Below, piece by piece: positions 1-7,947 of a DNA stretch of 64,000 bases (position 1 is its first letter; every line of letters starts with the position of its first letter). The position numbers and the translations under genes were made by a program. The DNA lies in contig NZ_LRRR01000001.1 of assembly GCF_001691415.1 (NCBI RefSeq), positions 248,001-312,000 of the forward strand, in the 5' to 3' direction. The notes beneath the pieces are model-generated. The model did no database searches. It was not told the DNA's origin and saw only the letters and a list, made by a program, of their open reading frames with translations. Origin of the DNA: Pararhodobacter sp. CCB-MM2. Lineage in GTDB: Bacteria > Pseudomonadota > Alphaproteobacteria > Rhodobacterales > Rhodobacteraceae.

Positions 1-37
1 TCTCGCCCCGGTTCGCGATGAGGATTTTTTCGAACAT
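1..37 (-). CDS. accC: Acetyl-CoA carboxylase biotin carboxylase subunit, N-terminus only
   Basis: Only the first 12 codons lie in the window. They read MFEKILIANRGE, the typical start of biotin carboxylase, which carboxylates the biotin on AccB using ATP and bicarbonate. The ATG lies 10 nt after the accB stop codon, so the two genes form the usual accBC operon on the minus strand. The rest of the gene is beyond the left edge. Confidence 0.85.
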   Translation of the reverse strand, partial: MFEKILIANRGE

Positions 38-47
38 GGGGCGGCCC

Positions 48-557
48 TTATTCGACGATCACCAGAGGGGCGCCGTATTCGACGGGGGTGCCGTCGGACA
101 CGAGGATGCGCTTCACGGTCCCCGAAGCGGGCGCCGGGATGTGGTTCATGGTCTTCATCGCTTCGATGATCAGCAGGGTCTGGCCCGCGCTGACCTGCTG
201 GCCGACGGTGATGAACGCATCGGCGCCCGGTTCCGGAGCCAGATAGGCGGTGCCGACCATCGGCGAGGTCACGGCACCGGGATGGTCCGCGGGATCGTCC
301 GACTTGGCCGGGGCTGCAGCCGAAGCCGCAGCGGCGGGCGCAGCCGCCGGAGCCGCCGCAGGGGCCGCCGCCGGAGCGGGGGCATATTGCATCGGCGCGT
401 ATTGCGGCGCCGGAGCGTGCTTGGAGACCTTCACGTTCAGCGCGTCGTTCTCGCCGTATTCGCGCTTCACCGAGATCTCGCTCAGCTCGTTATCGTTGAG
501 CAGTTCGGCAAGGGCCTTGATGAAGGCCACGTCGGCCGTGGTGTGATCTTTGCTCAT
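48..557 (-). CDS. accB: Biotin carboxyl carrier protein of acetyl-CoA carboxylase
   Basis: A 169-aa protein that carries biotin between the carboxylase and carboxyltransferase halves of acetyl-CoA carboxylase, the first step of fatty acid synthesis in the cytoplasm. The N-terminal part is the short helical region of AccB. Residues of about 48-92 form an Ala/Pro-rich flexible linker. The C-terminal biotinyl domain holds EAMKTMN, with the biotinylated lysine at about residue 135. I chose the second of two close ATGs because GAGG lies 6 nt before it and only 1 nt before the upstream ATG at 563. accC follows on the same strand. Confidence 0.95.
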   Translation of the reverse strand: MSKDHTTADVAFIKALAELLNDNELSEISVKREYGENDALNVKVSKHAPAPQYAPMQYAPAPAAAPAAAPAAAPAAAASAAAPAKSDDPADHPGAVTSPMVGTAYLAPEPGADAFITVGQQVSAGQTLLIIEAMKTMNHIPAPASGTVKRILVSDGTPVEYGAPLVIVE

Positions 558-624
558 GGACATCCTCGTTGGGGTTCCGGCTTTCCGCCCCGTTTGGTTG
601 TGCGTGCCGGGTCTTCTGCAGCTT

Positions 625-637
625 GTTAGGCGCTAAC
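625..637. promoter_or_regulatory. Inverted repeat GTTAG-N3-CTAAC upstream of accB
   Basis: A perfect 5+3+5 palindrome about 68 nt upstream of the accB start, in the divergent region between accB and the XRE regulator gene. A TATAAC hexamer reading toward accB lies a little further upstream at 651-656. It could be an operator for either gene. No family-specific match was recognised. Confidence 0.3.
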
Positions 638-804
638 CGCGATTTGCCGCGGCGTTATACGTCAGGCCCTTGGCCCTGAAAAGTGCGATTCTCCCCCCTT
701 GGCGGGCGATGCTTCCGCGAACCCGACCTCCCGTCCGGGTTGCGGCGCGGCTTGCGCGCAGGGTGGGCGCATGGTGTAACAGAGTGGAAGCAGAGGCAAG
801 CGAC

Positions 805-2133
805 ATGCCGAAATCCGCCCTCTCGGGTACGCGAATCCGCAGCTTGCGCACGGCGCGGCGCATGGCGCAGGCCGATCTGGCCCGCTTGGCCGGGGTATCG
901 CCGTCCTATCTAAACCTGATCGAACACAACCGCCGCCGGGCCTCGGCCGGGGTGCTCGAATCCCTCGCCAAGGCGCTGCATGTGCCCGTGGAGACGCTGG
1001 ACGAAGGCGCGGGCGACGCCCAGATCGAGGCCCTTCGCGCCGCCGCCGCGCGGGCCAATGCCTCGGTCACGCCCGAAATCGACCGGGCCGAGGAGTTCAT
1101 CGGCCGCTTCCCTGGCTGGGCCGCGTTGGTCGCGCAACTGGCCGCCGCCGCCGAAGCGCAGGAGCGGGTGATCGAGCGTCTCTCCGACCGGATGGCGCAT
1201 GACCCGAACCTCTCGGCCTCGTTGCATGAGATCGTCTCGGCGGTGACCTCGGTGCAATCGACGGCGGCCATTCTCGCGGAATCGGACGAGCTGGAGCCCG
1301 AGTGGCGCGCGCGCTTCCATCGCAACGTGCACGAGGATTCGGTCCGGCTGGCCAATGCCGCCGAGGCGCTGGTGGCCTTTCTGGATACCTCGGGCGAGGA
1401 AACCGGCCTCGCGGCACCGCAGGAGGAGCTGGAAAGCTGGCTGGAGCGCCAGCATTTCCACGTCGCCGCCACCGAGAGCCCCGATCGCGTGGATTGGCCG
1501 CGCCACATCGCCGGCGAGCCCGAACTTGCGACCGCCGCCGCGCGCAGCCTCGCCGCGGCATGGCTGACACGGGCGCAGGCGGATGCGCAAGCCCTGCCGC
1601 TCAATCGCCTGCTGCCCGCGCTGACCAAGATGCTTTCTGCCGGTGACGGCTTCGCGCCCGAAACCTTGGCCCGGGATTTCGGCTGCGACCTCGCGCGGCT
1701 GTTCCGCCGTCTGGCCACGCTGCCGCCCGATCCCGGCATCCCGCGCTTCGGCCTCGTGACCTGCGACGGCTCGGGGACCTTGACCTTCCGCCGCCCGGTT
1801 GAAGGGTTCCAGCTGCCGCGTTTCGGTGGGGCCTGTCCGCTGTGGCCGCTCTATGAGGCGCTGCTGCGTCCGGACCGCCCGGTGCGCACCTTGGTGGAGG
1901 TCGCCGGACGCCCGCCCGCGCGTTTCGTGGCCCATGCCGTGGCCGGCGCGCGCGATCCCCTGCGGTTCGATCCGCCGCATGTCTGGGAGGCCTCGATGCT
2001 GTTGACCCCGGCCTCGGCCGCCTTGGGCCGCGAGGCAAGTGAGGAGGACGCGCGGCCCGTCGGCTCCAGTTGCCGGGTCTGCCCACGCTCTGGTTGTACG
2101 GCGCGGCGCGAACCCTCGATCGTTGCGGGATAG
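805..2133 (+). CDS. XRE-family short-chain fatty acyl regulator (ScfR/RamB type)
   Basis: A 442-aa cytoplasmic DNA-binding regulator. The first 65 residues form a helix-turn-helix of the XRE type (RMAQADLARLAGVSPSYLNL is the recognition region). A long helical middle follows. The C-terminal DUF2083-like part ends in the cysteine cluster CRVCPRSGC followed by RREPS, characteristic of the RamB/ScfR group that responds to acyl-CoA or propionate/acetate metabolism. The reading frame is open upstream to 670. I chose the ATG at 805 because GAGG precedes it and the family starts there (MPKSALSGTRIR). It is divergent from accB and lies just before a receiver/symporter-kinase block. Confidence 0.85.
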   Translation: MPKSALSGTRIRSLRTARRMAQADLARLAGVSPSYLNLIEHNRRRASAGVLESLAKALHVPVETLDEGAGDAQIEALRAAAARANASVTPEIDRAEEFIGRFPGWAALVAQLAAAAEAQERVIERLSDRMAHDPNLSASLHEIVSAVTSVQSTAAILAESDELEPEWRARFHRNVHEDSVRLANAAEALVAFLDTSGEETGLAAPQEELESWLERQHFHVAATESPDRVDWPRHIAGEPELATAAARSLAAAWLTRAQADAQALPLNRLLPALTKMLSAGDGFAPETLARDFGCDLARLFRRLATLPPDPGIPRFGLVTCDGSGTLTFRRPVEGFQLPRFGGACPLWPLYEALLRPDRPVRTLVEVAGRPPARFVAHAVAGARDPLRFDPPHVWEASMLLTPASAALGREASEEDARPVGSSCRVCPRSGCTARREPSIVAG

Positions 2134-2266
2134 GCGTCGAATCCCCTCGGCCAGCCGCAGCGAGCCTTTGACAGCTTGACGATTCGCCGCAATAGTCGGG
2201 TCTCGCAGGTTGGCGTCCAGGGGAGGAGCGGCGCTGCCGGCAAGGGGGATCGGAGGGACTAGGCGC

Positions 2267-2746
2267 ATGAGCCATGACGGTAGCGATGCCGCGGCGGGCG
2301 ACGTCGCTCCGATCCCCGACTCAAACCCCGTCCTGACGCAGGCCGACCGCAGCCGCTTCGAGCCGTCGCCCGAACCCGCCGAGCGCCGGGTGCTGGTGGT
2401 CGAGGATGAGCCCAACATCTCGGAAGCGATCCGCTACATCCTGCAGCGCGACGGCTTCAGCGTGACGCTATTGGCCAGCGGCGAGGGGGTGCTTGAGACC
2501 ATCGCCGCCAAGGACCCGGCGCTGGTGATCCTCGATGCGATGCTGCCGGGGGTGTCGGGCCTCGACATCCTGCGCGCCTTGCGGGGCCAGCCGGGGACCG
2601 CTGCGCTGCCGGTTATCCTGCTGACCGCCAAAGGTTCAGCGCAAGCGCGCGAGCAGGCGATCGAGGCCGGCGCGTCGCTGTTCATGGCCAAACCCTTCGC
2701 CAATGCCGCCCTGCTGGAGGCCGTGCGCAACCTTGTCGAGGCTTGA
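2267..2746 (+). CDS. Single-domain response regulator
   Basis: A 159-aa protein with a disordered N-terminal 40 residues and one receiver domain. The acidic pair is at E46/D47, the phospho-acceptor is D90 (VILD), and the switch residues are T120 and K142 (AKPF). There is no output domain, so it probably relays phosphate or acts by binding a partner. The start follows a strong GGAGGG at 2252-2257. It lies 33 nt before a two-TM protein and upstream of a symporter-histidine kinase, which is the obvious partner. Confidence 0.88.
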   Translation: MSHDGSDAAAGDVAPIPDSNPVLTQADRSRFEPSPEPAERRVLVVEDEPNISEAIRYILQRDGFSVTLLASGEGVLETIAAKDPALVILDAMLPGVSGLDILRALRGQPGTAALPVILLTAKGSAQAREQAIEAGASLFMAKPFANAALLEAVRNLVEA

Positions 2747-2778
2747 GCCCGCCCCGCAACCCGCGCCATGATGACCCG

Positions 2779-3078
2779 ATGAAACCACCCCGCGCCCCGC
2801 TGTTTCTTGAACGCAAGACCTACCGTCGCCGTCGCCTGATGGATGCCGCGCGGATCCTGCCCGTGGTGGGCTTCGTGCTGATCCTGCTGCCGGTCCTGTG
2901 GAGCGGCGGCGACGAGGGCCTCAGCACCGCGACCGAGGCGCTGTACCTGTTCGGTCTGTGGCTGGCGCTGGTCGTCGCGGCCTTCCTTCTGTCCGGCCCG
3001 CTGCGCAAAGCCTTGCACCCGGACCCCGACAGCCCGCCCGATCCCGCGACACCGCCAAGGGATGAGGACGGTCGATGA
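2779..3078 (+). CDS. Small two-TM membrane protein in kinase operon
   Basis: A 99-aa protein of unknown function. It has a basic N-terminus, two predicted transmembrane helices (about residues 26-41 and 54-74) and a Pro/Asp-rich cytoplasmic tail. The frame is also open from a TTG at 2743 overlapping the receiver stop, so a longer translationally coupled form is possible. Its stop overlaps the kinase start (ATGA at 3075-3078), implying coupled translation with the symporter-kinase. It may be an accessory subunit of that sensor. Confidence 0.7.
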   Translation: MKPPRAPLFLERKTYRRRRLMDAARILPVVGFVLILLPVLWSGGDEGLSTATEALYLFGLWLALVVAAFLLSGPLRKALHPDPDSPPDPATPPRDEDGR

Positions 3079-5816
3079 CCCTCAACATCCTTGTCCCGGC
3101 CGCGCTGGCCTATGTGGTGTTCCTGTTCGTCATCGCCTCGCTCGCCGAACGCCGCGCCGAGCGTCTGCGGGCCGAGGGGCGGCGCCCCCGATTCCTGCGC
3201 TCGCCCGTGGTCTACACCCTGTCGCTGTCGGTCTATTGTACCGCCTGGACCTTCTATGGCGCGGTCGGCTACGCGGCGCGCTCGGGCCTTGAATTCGCGA
3301 CGATCTACCTCGGGCCGACGCTGGTGTTCATCGGCTGGTGGTGGATCCTGCGCAAGCTGGTGCGGATCGGCAAGGCGCAGCGGGTGACCTCCATCGCCGA
3401 CCTCGTGTCGTCGCGCTATGGCAAATCGAACGCGGTGGGGGTGCTGGTCACCTTGCTCGCCGTCACTGCGACGATGCCCTATATCGCGCTGCAACTCCAA
3501 TCCATCGCGCTCTCTTTCGGCGCCTTCGCCCAAGGCGCGCCGCTGGCCCCGCGCCAATTGGCGATGTGGGTCGCGGCAGGCTTGGCGGTCTTCACCATCC
3601 TGTTCGGCACCCGCAACCTCGACGCCAATGAGCAGCACCACGGCGTCGTCACCGCCATCGCCGTCGAGGCCGTGGTCAAGCTGGTCGCGCTGCTGGCCGT
3701 CGGGATCTGGGTCGTCTGGGGCCTGCTCGACGGCCCCTCGGACATTCTCGCCCGCATGGCCGCAGCCGAGCGTCCCGATTGGGCGATCCAGCCCGGTCGC
3801 TGGATGGGCCTGACCTTCCTCGCGGGCGTCGCCGTCCTGACCCTGCCGCGCATGTTCCAGGTGCTGGTGGTCGAGAATTCCGACGAGCGCCACCTCGCCA
3901 CCGCCTCCTGGGCCTTCCCGCTCTACCTCTTCGCGATGAGCCTCTTCGTCCTGCCCATCGCCGTCGCGGGCCTGACCTTGCTGCCCTCAGGCATGAACCC
4001 TGACCTCTTCGTGCTGACCCTGCCGCATGCCTTGGGGCAGAACGGCCTCGCGATGTTGGCCTTTCTTGGCGGCTTCTCCGCGGCGACCTCGATGGTCATC
4101 ATCGCGGCGATCGCGCTGGCGACGATGGTCTCCAACCACATCGTTGTGCCGCTCTGGCTGACCTCCCGCCGCCGCGCCGCAGCACGAGGCCTCGCCCCCA
4201 TGCGCGAAGCCGGCGAGATGCGCGGCCTCGTCCTGAACGCGCGCCGGCTGTCGATCGCCGGCATCCTCGCGCTCGGCTATGTGTATTTCGCGGTTTCCGG
4301 TGGCTCCCGTGCGCTGGCGGCGATCGGCCTCATCTCCTTTGCCGGCATGGCGCAGGTGCTTCCGGCCTTGGTGGGCGCGCTGTACTGGCGTGGGGCCAGC
4401 CGTGTCGGCGCGCTGGCCGGTCTGGTGACGGGCGCGCTGGTCTGGCTCTACGCGCTGTTCCTGCCGTCCTTCGGCCCCGGCGTTCTGATGAGCGCAAGCC
4501 TCATGGTCGACGGCCCCTTCGGCCTGTCATGGCTGCGCCCGCATGCGCTGTTCGGGGTGGCCGGCCTCGACCCGCTGCTGCACGCGCTGTTCTGGTCGCT
4601 CAGCCTGAACGCCGCGGCCTTCATCGCGGGCTCTCTCGTCAGTTTCCCGGGCCCCATCGAGCGCGTGCAATCGGCGCAATTCGTCAATGTCTACGACCTC
4701 GAAGCGCAGACCGAGATCCCCGGCACCCGCGGTTGGTCGCGCGATGCGGCAGAAAACGAGGCCGAAGACCTTTTGGCCATGTCGCAGCAGCTTCTCGGCG
4801 CGGATACCGCACAGGCCTTCTTCCTCGCCGCGGCGAAGGGGCAGGGGCGCAGTGGCTTCCTGCCCGACCCGACGCCCGACTTCCTCGACCGGCTGGAGCG
4901 CGAACTGGCCGGCTCCGTCGGCGCCGCGACCGCCCATGCGATGATCGCGCAGATCGTCGGCGGCCGACTGGTCACGGTCGAGGATCTGATGGCCGTGGCC
5001 TCGGAAACCGCGCAGATCATGGAGCATTCGGCGCAGCTTGAAGCGAAGTCCGAGGAACTCGCCCGCACCGCCCGCCAATTGCGCGAGGCCAACGAGATGC
5101 TGCAACGCCTCTCGGTGCAGAAAGACAGCTTCCTCAGCCAGATCAGCCACGAGCTGCGCACGCCGATGACCTCGATCCGCGCTTTTTCCGAGATCCTGAT
5201 GGATGACGAGGTCACACCTGAGGAAATCACCCGCTACGCCCAGATCATCCAGGACGAGTCGATCCGCCTGACCCGGTTGCTCGACGACCTGCTGGATCTC
5301 AGCGTGCTGGAGAACGGCCAGGTCAACCTCGACATCCGCACAGCGCGCCTCGGCGATCTGATCGAGCGTGCGGTGATGGCCTCGAACTCGGTGCCGCCGC
5401 AAAGGCCCTTCACGATCCGCCGCCAGCCCGGCGGAGAGGAGATTGCGCTGGAAACCGACACCGGGCGCCTCACGCAGGTGTTCATCAACATCGTCACGAA
5501 CGCCCGGAAATATTGCGACGCGCCCGAGCCCGAACTGCGCATCAACACCCGCCTGCGCGCGGGCCGGGTGAGCGTCGATTTCATCGACAACGGCTCGGGG
5601 ATCCCCAAGGAAAGCCAGGTCCTGATCTTCGAGAAATTCGCCCGCCTGACCGATACCCATCAAGCCGGCGGCGCGGGACTCGGTCTCGCGATCTGCCGCG
5701 AGATCATGCACAACCTCGGTGGCGACATTGCCTATCTCCCGGGCCAGGGCGGCGCCGCCTTCCGCGTGAGCTTCCCCGCCCGCCTGCGCAAAGGCGCCTC
5801 GAAAGCCGCCCGCTGA
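3075..5816 (+). CDS. Sodium:solute symporter-histidine kinase fusion sensor
   Basis: A 913-aa inner-membrane sensor. Residues of about 1-540 form a sodium/solute symporter (SSF, PutP-like) module with some 13 helices. A short coiled linker follows, then a HisKA domain with the H-box ISHELRTPM (histidine near residue 692) and an HATPase domain with the N box (NIVTNARKY) and G boxes (DNGSGIP, GAGLGLAI). The architecture resembles the CbrA/CrbS sensors that tie uptake or sensing of acetate or amino acids to phosphorylation. The companion receiver at 2267 lacks a DNA-binding domain, unlike CrbR. The substrate is unknown. Confidence 0.9.
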   Translation: MTLNILVPAALAYVVFLFVIASLAERRAERLRAEGRRPRFLRSPVVYTLSLSVYCTAWTFYGAVGYAARSGLEFATIYLGPTLVFIGWWWILRKLVRIGKAQRVTSIADLVSSRYGKSNAVGVLVTLLAVTATMPYIALQLQSIALSFGAFAQGAPLAPRQLAMWVAAGLAVFTILFGTRNLDANEQHHGVVTAIAVEAVVKLVALLAVGIWVVWGLLDGPSDILARMAAAERPDWAIQPGRWMGLTFLAGVAVLTLPRMFQVLVVENSDERHLATASWAFPLYLFAMSLFVLPIAVAGLTLLPSGMNPDLFVLTLPHALGQNGLAMLAFLGGFSAATSMVIIAAIALATMVSNHIVVPLWLTSRRRAAARGLAPMREAGEMRGLVLNARRLSIAGILALGYVYFAVSGGSRALAAIGLISFAGMAQVLPALVGALYWRGASRVGALAGLVTGALVWLYALFLPSFGPGVLMSASLMVDGPFGLSWLRPHALFGVAGLDPLLHALFWSLSLNAAAFIAGSLVSFPGPIERVQSAQFVNVYDLEAQTEIPGTRGWSRDAAENEAEDLLAMSQQLLGADTAQAFFLAAAKGQGRSGFLPDPTPDFLDRLERELAGSVGAATAHAMIAQIVGGRLVTVEDLMAVASETAQIMEHSAQLEAKSEELARTARQLREANEMLQRLSVQKDSFLSQISHELRTPMTSIRAFSEILMDDEVTPEEITRYAQIIQDESIRLTRLLDDLLDLSVLENGQVNLDIRTARLGDLIERAVMASNSVPPQRPFTIRRQPGGEEIALETDTGRLTQVFINIVTNARKYCDAPEPELRINTRLRAGRVSVDFIDNGSGIPKESQVLIFEKFARLTDTHQAGGAGLGLAICREIMHNLGGDIAYLPGQGGAAFRVSFPARLRKGASKAAR

Positions 5817-5827
5817 CCGCGCGCGCG

Positions 5828-5890
5828 CATCTTTGCTCCACAAATATCCCGGGGGGTGAGCCGAAGGCGAGGGGGGCAGCGCCCCCCTTC
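5828..5890 (-). repeat. Intergenic hairpin element, copy A
   Basis: Read on the minus strand it begins GAAGGGGGGC, forms a GGGGGGC/GCCCCCC hairpin with a tight loop, continues through a CGCC/GGCT stretch, and ends CCCCCCGGGATATTTG and AAAGATG. Copies B (57371) and C (63118) share the same order of parts. It lies about 70 nt after the stop of the minus-strand ABC exporter, between convergent genes. Confidence 0.75.
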
Positions 5891-5959
5891 ATCCGTCGCC
5901 CAAGACCTGCGTGGCGCAGCCATGCCGGGCGCGGGTGAAACCGCTCACCCGTCGCCGGG

Positions 5960-7750
5960 TCAGCTCTTGAACTGCAAGGCGTGCAGCCGCGCGTAATGCC
6001 CGCCCTTGGCCAGCAAGCTGTCGTGATCGCCTTCCTCGACGACCCGGCCTGCGTCCATCACCACGATCTTGTCGGCATGGCGCACGGTGGACAGCCGATG
6101 CGCGATCACCAGTGTCGTGCGCTCGGCGCTGAGCTTGTCGAGCGCCTCTTGCACCAAGGCCTCGGACCGCGCGTCCAGCGCCGAGGTCGCCTCGTCCAGC
6201 AACAGGATCGGCGCCTCGCGCAAGAGGGCTCGCGCAATCGCCACCCGCTGTCGCTGCCCGCCGGACAGGGCCGAGCCACGGGGGCCGACGCGCGTGTCCA
6301 GCCCCTCGGCCAGCGTCGGCACGAATTCGGCGACATGCGCGGCCTCGATCGCGCGCTGCAGGCGGGCCTCGTCGATGCCCTCCGCCCCCATCACAACGTT
6401 GTCGCGCAGGGTCTCGTCGAACAGCGCGCTGTCTTGCGCAACCACGGAATAGAGGCGGCGCAGGCCGGCCAGATCCATCCGGGCGATCGGGTTCCCGCCG
6501 ACGGTGATCTGCCCCGATTGCGGATCGGCCAGGCGGGTGAGCAACAGGAACACCGTCGATTTCCCGGCGCCCGAGGCCCCGACCAAAGCCGTCGTCTTGC
6601 CCGCCTCGGCGGTGAAACTCAGGTTGCGCAAGACCGGCTCGCCCTCGTAGGCGAAGGTGACATCCTCAAACCGCACGGTCTCAGAGCCGGGGGCGGGCAG
6701 GGCGGCCAGCTCGCCCTGAGGCTGGGTGATGCGTGGTTTTTCCTCCAGCAAGCGATGCACGCGCTCCAGCGAAGCCAGCACATTCTGCCATGCCCCGGAC
6801 ATGGAGCCCAACCGGCGCAGCGGCTCGAACAGCAAGGCGAGGGCGGCGAAATAGGTCATGAACTCACCGACCGTACGCTCGCCGGCGATGATTTGACGCC
6901 CGGCCAGCGTCAGCACCAGCACGAAGCCCAGCGCCGCGACGAGGTCCGTCATCGAGCCCATCGCCGCCTGCCCGCCGGCCACACGGACGCGGGCCTTCAC
7001 GAAGCGGTCGAGGACGGTCTTCAGCCGGCTGCCTTCACGCGCTTCGGTGCCCGAGCGTTGGACCGTGGCGATGCCGTGGAACACCTCGTCCAAGCGGGTC
7101 GAAGCCGCGGCCGAGCTGTCGCGCGCCGTGACCCCCATGCGGCGCACGACGCGCTGCAGGATCGCGGCCGGCAGCACCAGCAGCGGCACCCCGACCAGCG
7201 CGACAACGGTCCAGACCCAATCGGTCCAAAGCGCGACGGCCAGCAGGGCGACGATCGAGACCGCGTCCCGGCCCACGCCCGGCAGCAGCCGGTCGAAGAT
7301 CACCGCCAGCTCCTGCGTGTCGCCGCGCACCCGGTCGATCAGATGGCCGGGCGGGTGCCGGTGGTGAAAGGATTGATCCAGCCGCATCATGTGCTGGGTC
7401 AGTTCCAGCTGCAGGCGCGTGACCATCTTGTCGGCCATATAGGCCATCATCGTCTTGTACAGAAGCGAGGTCACCGCGCGGATCACGAAGACCGCGCCGA
7501 AGCCCAGTGCGACCCAGAACACCATCTCGTCGCGGCCATTGACCAGCACATCGTCGAACATCGGCTTCAGCAGCGCGCTGAGCGCCCCGGTCATTGCCCC
7601 GTCGATGGCCATCAGCACCACCGCCACCCCAAGGAAGGGCAGCCAACCCCGGACGTAGCGATGCCAGAACCACTGCGCGAGGGCACGGTCCTTGTGGCGA
7701 TTGACGCGCGAGACGTCGTCTTCGGGGGCGTTGGGCGCGGTCTTGGACAT
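5960..7750 (-). CDS. ABC exporter, fused permease and ATPase (MsbA type)
   Basis: A 596-aa half-transporter. Residues of about 30-330 hold a six-helix exporter domain. The C-terminal ATPase has Walker A GASGAGKST, signature LSGGQRQR, Walker B ILLLDEATSALD and the H-loop IAHRLST. It should work as a homodimer moving lipid or another hydrophobic compound outward across the inner membrane. MsbA (lipid A flippase) is the best family guess, but the sequence alone does not fix the substrate. It is monocistronic and divergent from the SLC13 permease. Confidence 0.9.
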   Translation of the reverse strand: MSKTAPNAPEDDVSRVNRHKDRALAQWFWHRYVRGWLPFLGVAVVLMAIDGAMTGALSALLKPMFDDVLVNGRDEMVFWVALGFGAVFVIRAVTSLLYKTMMAYMADKMVTRLQLELTQHMMRLDQSFHHRHPPGHLIDRVRGDTQELAVIFDRLLPGVGRDAVSIVALLAVALWTDWVWTVVALVGVPLLVLPAAILQRVVRRMGVTARDSSAAASTRLDEVFHGIATVQRSGTEAREGSRLKTVLDRFVKARVRVAGGQAAMGSMTDLVAALGFVLVLTLAGRQIIAGERTVGEFMTYFAALALLFEPLRRLGSMSGAWQNVLASLERVHRLLEEKPRITQPQGELAALPAPGSETVRFEDVTFAYEGEPVLRNLSFTAEAGKTTALVGASGAGKSTVFLLLTRLADPQSGQITVGGNPIARMDLAGLRRLYSVVAQDSALFDETLRDNVVMGAEGIDEARLQRAIEAAHVAEFVPTLAEGLDTRVGPRGSALSGGQRQRVAIARALLREAPILLLDEATSALDARSEALVQEALDKLSAERTTLVIAHRLSTVRHADKIVVMDAGRVVEEGDHDSLLAKGGHYARLHALQFKS

Positions 7751-7947
7751 CGGGAAAACCTTGCAGGATCGCTGGTCTATAGCGTCATTCCGGGGGCAGG
7801 GAAACCATCGCGCGACGCGGCGACGGGACGGAACCCGGGCCTGCGCTGCGGGTTTACACCAAGGGCCATCGCTGACAGCCTGAGCTTGCCCTCGTTTCCG
7901 ACCCGCTTTGCCCGGCGCATCCCGCCCCCTTTGTATCAGGAGCCCCG

